Of a stretch of 45,354 nt of DNA, positions 9,115-16,134 are shown piece after piece. The notes under the pieces were generated by a model, which made no database searches, was not told the origin of the DNA, and saw only the letters and a program-made list of their open reading frames with translations. Location: positions 1-45,354 of the forward strand of contig DJDD01000148.1 of NCBI GenBank assembly GCA_002430925.1. Direction: 5' to 3'. Source of the DNA: Flavobacteriales bacterium UBA5933 (GTDB lineage: Bacteria > Bacteroidota > Bacteroidia > Flavobacteriales > Weeksellaceae). Position 1 is the first letter of the stretch; the number at the start of each line of letters is the position of its first letter. Made by a program: the position numbers and the translations under genes.

Positions 9115-9125
9115 CGTTATTCTGA

Positions 9126-10208
9126 TTATGCGTTTTTATATTTTTTTACTTCTGATATAAATTCATCAAATAAATACTCTGTATCTACTGGACCTCCCAT
9201 TGCTTCTGGGTGAAATTGAACAGTAAATATAGGTTTTGACTCGTGACGAATTCCTTCACACGTTCCATCATTTAAATTTGTAAAGAAAGTTTTGAAACCT
9301 TCTGGTAATTTAGAATCATCTACTGCAAAACCATGATTTTGAGAAGTGATAAAACATTTTTTTGTACCTACTAATTGTACTGGTTGGTTGTGTGAACGGT
9401 GACCATATTTTAATTTGAATGTTGAAGCTCCAGCCGCTAAACTCACTAACTGATTTCCTAAACAAATTCCGAAAATAGGTTTATCTTCTTGTAAAGATTT
9501 TTTAAGATTTTCTATTGTTACATCACACATTTCTGGATCACCAGGTCCATTTGAAATAAATAATCCATCATATTCTAATGTTGAATAATCATAATTCCAA
9601 GGCACTCGTATCACTTCTACTCCGCGATTTACAAAACAACGAATGATATTATTTTTAACTCCACAATCAATTAAAACGATTTTTATATCAGCTCCTTCAT
9701 TGTATCGTTTTACTTCTTTGATAGAAACCTCATCAACTAAATTTACAACGTTAGGATCATAGAAATCTATTTTCTCCTCTGCTTCAATTTTTGCCAATGT
9801 AGAACCTTCTTCACGTAATTTTTTTGTTATAGCACGAGTATCTACTCCGTAAACACCAGGAATATTATGAGCTTTTAACCAATCTCCTAATTTTTGAATA
9901 GCATTCCAATGTGAATAATCATCAGAATAATAAGATACTACTAATCCTGTTACTTGAATTTTATTTGATTCAACCCATGCTTCAATTTCATCAACTAAAG
10001 CGTTATCATCTGGAACTCCATAATTTCCTACAATTGGAAAAGTCATTACCATTATTTGCCCTTTATAAGAAGGGTCTGTTAAACTCTCATTGTAACCTAC
10101 CATTGCTGTATTGAAAACGATTTCTCCGGCAGCAGAAGTATAAGCCCCAAAAGATTTACCTTCAATTTCCAATCCGTCTTGAAAGACGATTTTTACATTC
10201 TTATCCAT
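9126..10208 (-). CDS. carA: carbamoyl-phosphate synthase small (glutaminase) subunit
   Basis: A 360-residue glutamine amidotransferase subunit that hydrolyses glutamine and passes ammonia to CarB. The N-terminal CPSase_sm domain (FGAYTSAAGEIVFNTAMVGY, ESLTDPSYKGQ) is followed by a class I glutaminase domain with nucleophile C249 (GICLGNQ) and the H333/E335 pair (QFHPE). The oxyanion-strand motif ISNGPGDPE is near 219-227. Like CarB it resembles the glutaminase part of animal CAD (TSQNHGFAVD, GVDTRAITKKLREEG) more than E. coli CarA. It overlaps the start of the upstream argD by 8 bases, tying carbamoyl phosphate supply to arginine synthesis in one transcript. Confidence 0.97.
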   Translation of the reverse strand: MDKNVKIVFQDGLEIEGKSFGAYTSAAGEIVFNTAMVGYNESLTDPSYKGQIMVMTFPIVGNYGVPDDNALVDEIEAWVESNKIQVTGLVVSYYSDDYSHWNAIQKLGDWLKAHNIPGVYGVDTRAITKKLREEGSTLAKIEAEEKIDFYDPNVVNLVDEVSIKEVKRYNEGADIKIVLIDCGVKNNIIRCFVNRGVEVIRVPWNYDYSTLEYDGLFISNGPGDPEMCDVTIENLKKSLQEDKPIFGICLGNQLVSLAAGASTFKLKYGHRSHNQPVQLVGTKKCFITSQNHGFAVDDSKLPEGFKTFFTNLNDGTCEGIRHESKPIFTVQFHPEAMGGPVDTEYLFDEFISEVKKYKNA

Positions 10209-11337
10209 TGATGATGATGTTTATTTCTGTTTGTAATGCGTTGATGAATTTATCTACGTATGTTTTTGTTATTGTTAGAGGAGGTAACAAACGGATAACA
10301 TTTGTTCCTGCATAACCTACAAATATGTTATGTTTTGTTAATAAGTTGTTTTTAAGTTCTCCAATAGGAAAATCAAATTCAATTCCTATCATAGATCCTC
10401 TTCCACGAACTTCTTTTATTTTAGGAAATTTATTAAGTTGTATACCTATATATTCTCCTATTTCTTGTGCATTTTGAATTAAGTTTTCTTGCTCAATAAC
10501 ATCTAAAACTGCTACTGCAGCTGTACAAGCTAAATGATTCCCTCCGAAAGTTGTTCCTAATAACCCATAAGAAGCTTTGAATTCTGGAGAAATTAAAACT
10601 CCTCCAATTGGAAATCCATTTCCCATTCCTTTTGCCATTGTGATTAAATCAGCTTTAATATCAGAATGTTGGTGTGCAAAGAATTTACCTGAACGTCCGT
10701 AACCACATTGTACTTCGTCAGCAATAAGAACTACTCCGTTATCTGTACAAACCTTTCTCAATTCCTGAATAAATTCATCTGTAGGTAAAATGATTCCCCC
10801 TACACCTTGAATTGGCTCATAAATAATAGCTGCAACATCTCCTCCTGCGATTATTTCTTTAATTTGATCAATGTTATAATCTACAAAAGATACTTTGTGG
10901 TGTGCATTAAATGGTGCAACAATTTTTGGATTATCTGTTAATGCAACTGAACCTGAGGTTCTCCCGTGAAAAGCTCCATTAAAAGCAATTACGCGGTCTT
11001 TTCCTGTATGAAAAGAAGCTAATTTTACTGCATTTTCGTTTGCTTCAGCTCCCGAGTTACATAAGAATAATGTATAATCTTCATAACCTGAAATTCTACC
11101 TAACTTTTCAGCCAATTCCTGTTGAATTGGAATTTGTACTGAGTTTGAGTAAAATCCTATGTTATTGATTTGTTTTGTAATTTTTTCTACATAATATGGA
11201 TGTGAGTGACCAATTGATATCACTGCATGACCTCCATAAAGGTCTAAATATTCTTTTCCGTTTTCGTCCCAAAGAATACAATCTTTAGCTTTTACCGGAG
11301 TTACATTCATTAATGGATATACGTCGAATAGTTTCAT
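10201..11337 (-). CDS. argD: acetylornithine (or succinylornithine) aminotransferase
   Basis: A 378-residue PLP-dependent class III aminotransferase that converts the N-acyl-glutamate semialdehyde to N-acyl-ornithine using glutamate. The PLP site is complete: SGAEAN (95-100), DEVQCGYGR (207-215), and the Schiff-base lysine K236 in MAKGMGNGFPIGG. Its length fits the compact Bacteroidota ArgD. Whether the acyl group is acetyl or succinyl (as reported for Bacteroides) cannot be read from the sequence. It sits between the four-helix-bundle gene (25-base gap) and carA (8-base overlap). Confidence 0.95.
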   Translation of the reverse strand: MKLFDVYPLMNVTPVKAKDCILWDENGKEYLDLYGGHAVISIGHSHPYYVEKITKQINNIGFYSNSVQIPIQQELAEKLGRISGYEDYTLFLCNSGAEANENAVKLASFHTGKDRVIAFNGAFHGRTSGSVALTDNPKIVAPFNAHHKVSFVDYNIDQIKEIIAGGDVAAIIYEPIQGVGGIILPTDEFIQELRKVCTDNGVVLIADEVQCGYGRSGKFFAHQHSDIKADLITMAKGMGNGFPIGGVLISPEFKASYGLLGTTFGGNHLACTAAVAVLDVIEQENLIQNAQEIGEYIGIQLNKFPKIKEVRGRGSMIGIEFDFPIGELKNNLLTKHNIFVGYAGTNVIRLLPPLTITKTYVDKFINALQTEINIIING

Positions 11338-11350
11338 TTTTTTTAGTTTT

Positions 11351-11374
11351 ACGTTTAACGGTTTACGCTAAACG
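11351..11374. repeat. GTTTA-rich flank, downstream copy
   Basis: CGTTTAACGGTTTACGCTAAACG overlaps the end of the four-helix-bundle gene. It resembles the segment CGTTTACCGTTAGACTTTAAAC just upstream of the same gene (11728-11749). The two are imperfect direct repeats that bracket the gene. I infer a boundary of an inserted unit. Confidence 0.4.
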
Positions 11375-11725
11375 ATTATTAATTGTTTTTATAAAAGCTA
11401 ATAACATTGCTTTTATTTTTTCAACTTTATCTTCAAGTTCTAAAAATGATTCGTTTGTTATTAATTTTAAATCTTTCGATAAGATTAATAAGTAAAGTGT
11501 TTCATTTGTAGAACCTAAAGCGATATGAAGAAAACGTAAAAAATCTTTATCAGAATTTCTTCCACAACCTTCTGCTATATTGTTTGGAATTGATAAACTA
11601 GCTCTTCTTAACTGTGATGTTAGATTAAACATTTCAGATTTAGGAAATTCAGATGTTATCTCATACACTTTTAACGTTAATTGATGAGACTCACTCCAAA
11701 CTTTTATATTTCTAAAATCTTGCAT
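11363..11725 (-). CDS. four-helix bundle protein (23S rRNA intervening-sequence type)
   Basis: A 120-residue helical protein of the four-helix-bundle/S23 family. It has the typical opening DFRNIKVWSESHQLTLKVYE, then FPKSEMFNLTSQLRRASLSIPNNIAEGCGR and FLRFLHIALGSTNETLYLL. Members occur in rRNA intervening sequences and, in Bacteroidota, scattered singly through genomes; the function is unknown. It has no obvious link to arginine yet lies inside the operon, between argC (31-base gap) and argD (25-base gap), in the same orientation. Related GTTTA-rich sequence flanks both ends (11351-11374 and 11728-11750), which suggests that gene and flanks arrived together. Confidence 0.92.
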   Translation of the reverse strand: MQDFRNIKVWSESHQLTLKVYEITSEFPKSEMFNLTSQLRRASLSIPNNIAEGCGRNSDKDFLRFLHIALGSTNETLYLLILSKDLKLITNESFLELEDKVEKIKAMLLAFIKTINNRLA

Positions 11726-11727
11726 AT

Positions 11728-11750
11728 CGTTTACCGTTAGACTTTAAACA
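11728..11750. repeat. GTTTA-rich flank, upstream copy
   Basis: CGTTTACCGTTAGACTTTAAAC lies 2 bases upstream of the four-helix-bundle start codon. It is an imperfect direct repeat of the sequence at the other end of the gene (11352-11374). The similarity is partial and could be chance in such A/T-rich DNA. Confidence 0.35.
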
Positions 11751-11756
11751 TTAACC

Positions 11757-12743
11757 TTAAAACGCTACCGTTTTCAAGTTAAGTCCAAGTTTTTCATCCC
11801 AACCGAACATCAAATTCATATTTTCTACAGCTTGTCCAGAAGCACCTTTAGTCAAATTATCAATAATAGATGTAATTAATATAACATCATCTTGTTTCTG
11901 CACATGTAATAAACATTTATTTGTATTTATAACTTGCTTTAATGCAATCGGAGTTTCTGATACGTGAGTAAAAGGTTCATCTTTATAATAATCATTGAAG
12001 ATTTGTTTTGCCTCATCTTCGGATAAATCAGACTTTACATAAACACCAGCTAAAATTCCTCGAGCAAAATCTCCTCGCATTGGTAAAAAATAAACTTTAT
12101 TCTTAAAATCTTTTTCTAATTGATGAAGTGTTTGATAAATTTCACCTTCGTGTTGATGAGAAAATTCTTTATAAAAAGATACATTATTATTTCTCCAACT
12201 AAAATGTGTAGATGCAGATAAACTTTGTCCAGCTCCAGTAGAACCTGTTACAGCATTAATATGTATATCATTTTTTATCTCATTTTTCGCCGCCAATGGT
12301 AATAAGGCTAATTGAATAGCTGTTGCAAAACATCCTGGATTAGCAATATTTTGTGCTGATTTTATATCTTCTCTGTTTACTTCAGGTAATCCGTAAGTAA
12401 ATGTTCTATCTTCGAAGATATGATTAGCATTTAAACGAAAATCATTACTTAAATCAATAATTTTTGTTTTAGCCGCATATTTATTATTTTTTAAAAAATC
12501 AGCAGATTTTCCGTGACCTAAGCATAAAAAAACGACATCTGAATTTTCGTCTATTTTATCCGAAAATACGATGTCTGTTTCACCTAACAAATCGTCATGT
12601 ACTTTAGTAACGGGGTTACCTGCATTCGACGTACTGTATACTGACGAGATATTTACTTTCGGATGATGAATCAATATCCTCAGTAGTTCTCCTGCCGTAT
12701 AACCTGCACCTCCTACAATACTTATGTTAATTTTATCTGCCAT
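11757..12743 (-). CDS. argC: N-acetyl-gamma-glutamyl-phosphate reductase
   Basis: A 328-residue NADPH-dependent reductase that converts N-acyl-glutamyl phosphate to the semialdehyde. The N-terminal Rossmann motif GGAGYTAGE lies at 11-19, and the catalytic cysteine C138 is in NPGCFATAIQLALLPL. The substrate-domain signature STGAGQSLSASTHFSWRNNN follows. Length is typical of the short ArgC type. It is preceded by an 85-base gap after argG that holds a weak hairpin, and followed by the inserted four-helix-bundle gene and then argD. Confidence 0.96.
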   Translation of the reverse strand: MADKINISIVGGAGYTAGELLRILIHHPKVNISSVYSTSNAGNPVTKVHDDLLGETDIVFSDKIDENSDVVFLCLGHGKSADFLKNNKYAAKTKIIDLSNDFRLNANHIFEDRTFTYGLPEVNREDIKSAQNIANPGCFATAIQLALLPLAAKNEIKNDIHINAVTGSTGAGQSLSASTHFSWRNNNVSFYKEFSHQHEGEIYQTLHQLEKDFKNKVYFLPMRGDFARGILAGVYVKSDLSEDEAKQIFNDYYKDEPFTHVSETPIALKQVINTNKCLLHVQKQDDVILITSIIDNLTKGASGQAVENMNLMFGWDEKLGLNLKTVAF

Positions 12744-12787
12744 TTTATATTTGTTGTATACCTATATTCTATTTTTTTAACCAAAAT

Positions 12788-12817
12788 AAAGTGGAATCAA
12801 TTTAATGAATCCACTTT
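12788..12817 (-). terminator. weak intra-operon hairpin between argG and argC
   Basis: AAAGTGGA (12788-12795) pairs with TCCACTTT (12810-12817). On the minus strand the hairpin is followed by ATTTTGG, a poor T-run. It lies in the longest gap between argG and the distal genes. It could reduce read-through or stabilise a processed end; termination is not certain. Confidence 0.35.
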
Positions 12818-12828
12818 AACTAAATCAA

Positions 12829-14010
12829 TTAATCAAAACTATGAACAATCTTTAATTGATTACCAAATATCTTAATGAAACCTTTTGCGTCTCTACTGTC
12901 CCATGCATCATTTTCTTCTCCATAAATAGCTACTTTAGACTGCATCATATCATAAGGTGATTCAATTCCAATCATAGAAAAATGATAAGGATTTAATTCT
13001 ATTTTCACTTTTCCTGTAACATGATTTTGAGAAGACTCTAAGAAAGCTTCTATATCTCTCATTACTGGATCTAAATATTGTGCTTCGTGTAATAATGTAC
13101 CATACCAGTTTGACAAAGAATCTTTGTGTAATAATTGCCATCTCGTTAAGGTATGTTTTTCTAATAAGTGATGTGCTTTGATTAATAAATAAGCAGCAGG
13201 TGCTTCAAAACCTACTCTACCTTTTATTCCCAAAATTGTATCTCCGATATGAATATCACGACCAATTGCGTACTCACCACCTATTTCATTTAATTTTTGA
13301 ATTAAAGCAACTGGAGATAGTTTTTCACCATCTAAAGCAACTGGAACTCCTTTTTCAAATTCAACTTCGATTACAGAAGGTTCTGTTCTTGATAATTGAG
13401 TTGGATATGCTTCTTCTGGTAAAGCTTGATTAGAAGTTAATGTTTCTACTCCACCAACAGAAGTTCCCCAAATACCTCTATTAATTGAATATTTTGCTTT
13501 TTCCCAGCTATAATGAACACCATTTGCTTGCAAATATTCAACTTCTTGTTGACGAGATAATTTTTCATCACGAATAGGAGTAATAATTTTAGAATTCGGA
13601 GAAATAATTGCAAATGCAACATCAAAACGAATTTGATCATTTCCTGCTCCTGTAGATCCATGAACAATGTATTCTGCATCTACTTCTTTTGCATATTCAG
13701 CAATTGCTATAGATTGAAACATACGCTCTGCACTTACAGATAATGGATATGTATTATTTTTTAAAACATTCCCATAAATTAAATAACGTACACAGTCATT
13801 ATAGTATTTATCTGTAATATCTATAGTAACGTGTTTAGAAGAACCTAATTCATAAGCTCTAGTTTCTATATCTTTTAATTCTTCCTTAGAAAATCCACCA
13901 GTATTTACAATTACTGTGTGTACTTCCATTTTTTGTTCTTTTGTTAAGTTAACTAAACAGTAAGATGTATCCAGACCTCCACTGTAAGCTAAAACTGCTT
14001 TGTTGCTCAT
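12829..14010 (-). CDS. argG: argininosuccinate synthase
   Basis: A 393-residue ATP-dependent ligase joining citrulline and aspartate. The pyrophosphate loop AYSGGLDTS lies at 8-16 and the signature HGSTGAGNDQIRFD is near residue 120. The C-terminal substrate loops (GRDIHIGDTILGIKGRVGFEAPAA) are present. It is somewhat shorter than E. coli ArgG (447) and fits the compact type. It starts 4 bases after the argR stop, so argR-argG form a tight pair behind the ARG-box promoter. Confidence 0.96.
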   Translation of the reverse strand: MSNKAVLAYSGGLDTSYCLVNLTKEQKMEVHTVIVNTGGFSKEELKDIETRAYELGSSKHVTIDITDKYYNDCVRYLIYGNVLKNNTYPLSVSAERMFQSIAIAEYAKEVDAEYIVHGSTGAGNDQIRFDVAFAIISPNSKIITPIRDEKLSRQQEVEYLQANGVHYSWEKAKYSINRGIWGTSVGGVETLTSNQALPEEAYPTQLSRTEPSVIEVEFEKGVPVALDGEKLSPVALIQKLNEIGGEYAIGRDIHIGDTILGIKGRVGFEAPAAYLLIKAHHLLEKHTLTRWQLLHKDSLSNWYGTLLHEAQYLDPVMRDIEAFLESSQNHVTGKVKIELNPYHFSMIGIESPYDMMQSKVAIYGEENDAWDSRDAKGFIKIFGNQLKIVHSFD

Positions 14011-14014
14011 TGTT

Positions 14015-14467
14015 CTATTTGTTTATATTGGGAATAATTTTTCTTAATTCTTCTGTTACCTCTTCTCTGGTAAAGTTTTCTTTCATTATTATCAGTACTG
14101 TATCGTCACCAGCAATTGTTCCAAGTATAGTTTTAAAATATGTATTATCTATCTCGAATGCAATCCGGTTCGCATAACCTGGTTTAGTTTTTATAACTCC
14201 TATATTTTGAGAAAAAACTAAAGACACTTTTTCGTTATGTGTAACTATTGTGGAAGGAACATTTGATTCTGTTAAACGGTAAATGTACTGTCCCGAACTA
14301 TTAGGAACTTTTGAAACTTTCAATTCGCGTAAATCTCTCGATAAAGTTGCTTGAGTAACTGAGATTTCTAAATCAATTAATTTCTTTAATAATTCATCTT
14401 GATTGCTTATTTCCTGATCAGTTATTAAATCTCTGATAATTTGAAATCTGTATTTTTTATTACTCAT
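14015..14467 (-). CDS. argR: arginine repressor
   Basis: A 150-residue ArgR-family repressor. The N-terminal winged helix-turn-helix has its recognition helix in VTQATLSRDLRELKV (37-51), very like Bacillus AhrC/ArgR. The C-terminal hexamerisation/arginine-binding domain carries GTIAGDDT (116-123). It should bind ARG boxes when arginine is plentiful. A TAnnTTTGC promoter (14493-14501) and an ARG-box palindrome (14469-14484) lie directly upstream, implying autoregulation and control of argG and the genes beyond. Confidence 0.95.
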   Translation of the reverse strand: MSNKKYRFQIIRDLITDQEISNQDELLKKLIDLEISVTQATLSRDLRELKVSKVPNSSGQYIYRLTESNVPSTIVTHNEKVSLVFSQNIGVIKTKPGYANRIAFEIDNTYFKTILGTIAGDDTVLIIMKENFTREEVTEELRKIIPNINK

Positions 14468-14468
14468 C

Positions 14469-14484
14469 TTGAATATTTATTCGA
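14469..14484 (-). promoter_or_regulatory. ARG box (ArgR operator)
   Basis: On the minus strand it reads TCGAATAAATATTCAA. Against the E. coli ArgR consensus core TGAAT-WWWW-ATTCA it differs at one base (CGAAT). It lies between the -7 box at 14493-14501 and the argR start at 14467, so bound ArgR would block transcription at or just after the start site. Confidence 0.65.
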
Positions 14485-14492
14485 TATTTTAT

Positions 14493-14501
14493 GCAAATAT
14501 A
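14493..14501 (-). promoter_or_regulatory. promoter -7 box for argR-argG operon
   Basis: The minus strand reads TATATTTGC, an exact match to the Bacteroidota -7 consensus TAnnTTTG. The expected start lies a few bases downstream, directly at the ARG box. A clear TTTG -33 box at the usual spacing is not visible. The box lies in the 70-base gap between the upstream GNAT gene and argR, so argR can be transcribed without GNAT. Confidence 0.6.
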
Positions 14502-14537
14502 CTCATTTTAGACAAAAAAAAACCTAAGTCCGTATAT

Positions 14538-15116
14538 TTATTCAATATTTTTTTTATCATTACTACCATCAACACTATTTGTATAATTATCATTAAGGTT
14601 GTCATATACCAATCCAGTACATATACATCTCTCACGATCGTTCTCCATCAAAATATGGTAATTCTTACAACTTTTACAACCATTCCAAAATTCATCTGAC
14701 TGTGTTAATTCAGAAAAAGTAACTGGTTTGTATCCTAGTTTAGTATTCATACGCATTACAGCCAAAGATGTTGTAATACTAAAGATTTTAGATTTAGGGA
14801 ACTTTGTACGAGATAATTCAAAAACTGCGTGTTTTATTTCTCGACCAATTCCTGAACTCCTTAAATCTGTACGGACAATTAAACCTGAGTTCACTACGAA
14901 TTTTTCTTCTTCGTAAGTTTCTATATAGCTAAATCCTGCTATTTGATCGTCATCATCAAAAGCAATCACTGCATTTCCATTACGCATTTTACGTTCTAGA
15001 TAAACAGGATTTCGTTTAGCAATTCCCGTCTTTCTCATACGGGCGGATTCTTCGTACCATTCACACAGTAATTCTGTGTACTTGGCATCATCTGCATTTG
15101 CTATTCTAACATACAT
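14538..15116 (-). CDS. GNAT acetyltransferase of the arginine cluster, Cys-rich tail
   Basis: A 192-residue GNAT N-acyltransferase with the acyl-CoA loop RSSGIGRE at 86-93 and strands IAFDDDDQIAGFSYIE and NSGLIVRTDL. No separate argA is present, so it is the likely N-acyl-glutamate synthase (acetyl or succinyl), the first step of the pathway; this is inference from position. The C-terminal part holds four cysteines, C147-x2-C150 and C164-x-C166, that could bind a metal. As I recall, GNATs in Bacteroidota arg clusters often have such a tail. Residues beyond about 172 are a polar, probably disordered end. A long leader with a 53-codon ORF lies upstream. Confidence 0.85.
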   Translation of the reverse strand: MYVRIANADDAKYTELLCEWYEESARMRKTGIAKRNPVYLERKMRNGNAVIAFDDDDQIAGFSYIETYEEEKFVVNSGLIVRTDLRSSGIGREIKHAVFELSRTKFPKSKIFSITTSLAVMRMNTKLGYKPVTFSELTQSDEFWNGCKSCKNYHILMENDRERCICTGLVYDNLNDNYTNSVDGSNDKKNIE

Positions 15117-15267
15117 AATTTAGGGGAAAGATGATTAATAAAGAAAAAAGATAAAAAGATGATAAATTATCATCACACATAAAAAAGTTATGAGAAAAGA
15201 TTTTTCGGCTCTCTTTAAGAAAGCTACTCTCATATTTGAGAAGAATAGTTTCAGTAATTTCTTCCAT
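15106..15267 (-). CDS. possible 53-codon leader ORF upstream of the GNAT gene
   Basis: An ATG at 15267 opens a 53-codon frame that ends with TAG at 15106-15108, overlapping the GNAT start (15116) by 11 bases in another frame. The peptide starts MEEITETILLKYESSFL and has a hydrophobic stretch (FYLFSLLIIFPL). It begins about 35 bases downstream of a good promoter box (15302-15310), so ribosomes should meet it before the GNAT ORF. It has one arginine codon only, so classical arginine attenuation is unlikely. No homologue is recognised; it may be chance. Confidence 0.35.
   Translation of the reverse strand: MEEITETILLKYESSFLKESRKIFSHNFFMCDDNLSSFYLFSLLIIFPLNYVC
15158..15174. promoter_or_regulatory. 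perfect palindrome in the GNAT leader
   Basis: GATGATAA-A-TTATCATC is a perfect inverted repeat with 8-base arms about one base. It lies in the 250-base region between the divergent GNAT and argB genes. It could be an operator or a small RNA hairpin. It does not match the ARG-box core. Confidence 0.3.
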
Positions 15268-15301
15268 TAATCAACAAGATATTCAGTTATTATACTGAGA
15301 T

Positions 15302-15335
15302 GCAAAGTTAAATACTTTATTTTTGTCATACCAAA
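15302..15335 (-). promoter_or_regulatory. promoter for the GNAT gene
   Basis: On the minus strand TTTG (ending at 15332), a 21-base spacer and TAACTTTGC (15302-15310) match the Bacteroidota promoter pattern TTTG-N19-21-TAnnTTTG. The predicted leader is about 180 bases and contains the 53-codon ORF. It overlaps the candidate plus-strand promoter of argB. Confidence 0.6.
15318..15325 (+). promoter_or_regulatory. promoter -7 box for argB-argE
   Basis: TATTTTTG matches TAnnTTTG and lies 42 bases before the argB ATG. No TTTG is seen at the usual upstream distance. It sits inside the spacer of the opposing GNAT promoter, so the two divergent units probably compete for or share control. Confidence 0.45.
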
Positions 15336-15366
15336 AAAATCAAACAATTTTTTTATATTTATTAAC

Positions 15367-16134
15367 ATGCTGAAAATATTTAAAATAGGTGGAGGAATTA
15401 TTGATAACGAACAAGAATTAGAACAATTCTTAAAAACGTTTTCAACAATAGAAGGTCCAAAAGTACTTATTCACGGAGGAGGAAAAGGTGCTTCAAAAAT
15501 GCTAAATCAACTAGGAATTGAACCTAAAATGGTTGATGGAAGAAGAATAACAGATAAAGCAACACTGGATGTTGTTACTGGTTTATACGCTGGAAATATC
15601 AATAAAAATATTGTATCTATATTACAAAAATACAATTGTGATGCTTTAGGTTTATCTGGAGCAGATGGTAATGCTATACAAGGATCCAAAAGACCTGTAA
15701 AAACTATTGATTATGGTTTTGTTGGTGATTTAACAGATAATAGTATCAATACAAAATTATTTCAATTATTAATTGATAATGGAATAACTCCAGTAGTATG
15801 TGCTATAACACATGATGGTAATGGATTATTACTAAATACAAATGCAGATACTATTGCTTCTGCCATTGCAGTTGCATTGGCTAATAAAAACGAAATTGAA
15901 TTAAATTTTGTTTTTGATAAAATTGGAGTTTTGAGAGATGTAAATGATGATTCTACATTAATTCCTAAAATTAACGAAAATTTATATTTGCAATTAAAAG
16001 AAGAAGGTGTAATTTTCGAAGGAATGATTCCCAAATTAGATAATTCATTCAATGTTATTAAATCGGGTGTAAAAAATGTATGTTTAGTACACGCCCAAAA
16101 CATTAATTCAGATATTAAAACAATACTATGTTAG
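15367..16134 (+). CDS. argB: acetylglutamate kinase
   Basis: A 255-residue amino-acid kinase family enzyme that phosphorylates N-acyl-glutamate. It opens MLKIFKIGGG (the family's phosphate-binding lysine and glycines), then has IHGGGKGASKML, VDGRRIT, and LGLSGADGN. NTNADTIASAIAVALA is the nucleotide-side motif. It is transcribed away from the rest of the arg genes and overlaps argE by 7 bases, so translation is coupled. Confidence 0.96.
   Translation: MLKIFKIGGGIIDNEQELEQFLKTFSTIEGPKVLIHGGGKGASKMLNQLGIEPKMVDGRRITDKATLDVVTGLYAGNINKNIVSILQKYNCDALGLSGADGNAIQGSKRPVKTIDYGFVGDLTDNSINTKLFQLLIDNGITPVVCAITHDGNGLLLNTNADTIASAIAVALANKNEIELNFVFDKIGVLRDVNDDSTLIPKINENLYLQLKEEGVIFEGMIPKLDNSFNVIKSGVKNVCLVHAQNINSDIKTILC

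Noticed and set aside
11363..11725. The four-helix-bundle gene as evidence for a nearby 23S rRNA or a diversity-generating retroelement (Avd-like)
   Set aside because: No rRNA sequence, reverse transcriptase, template repeat or variable repeat is visible around it.
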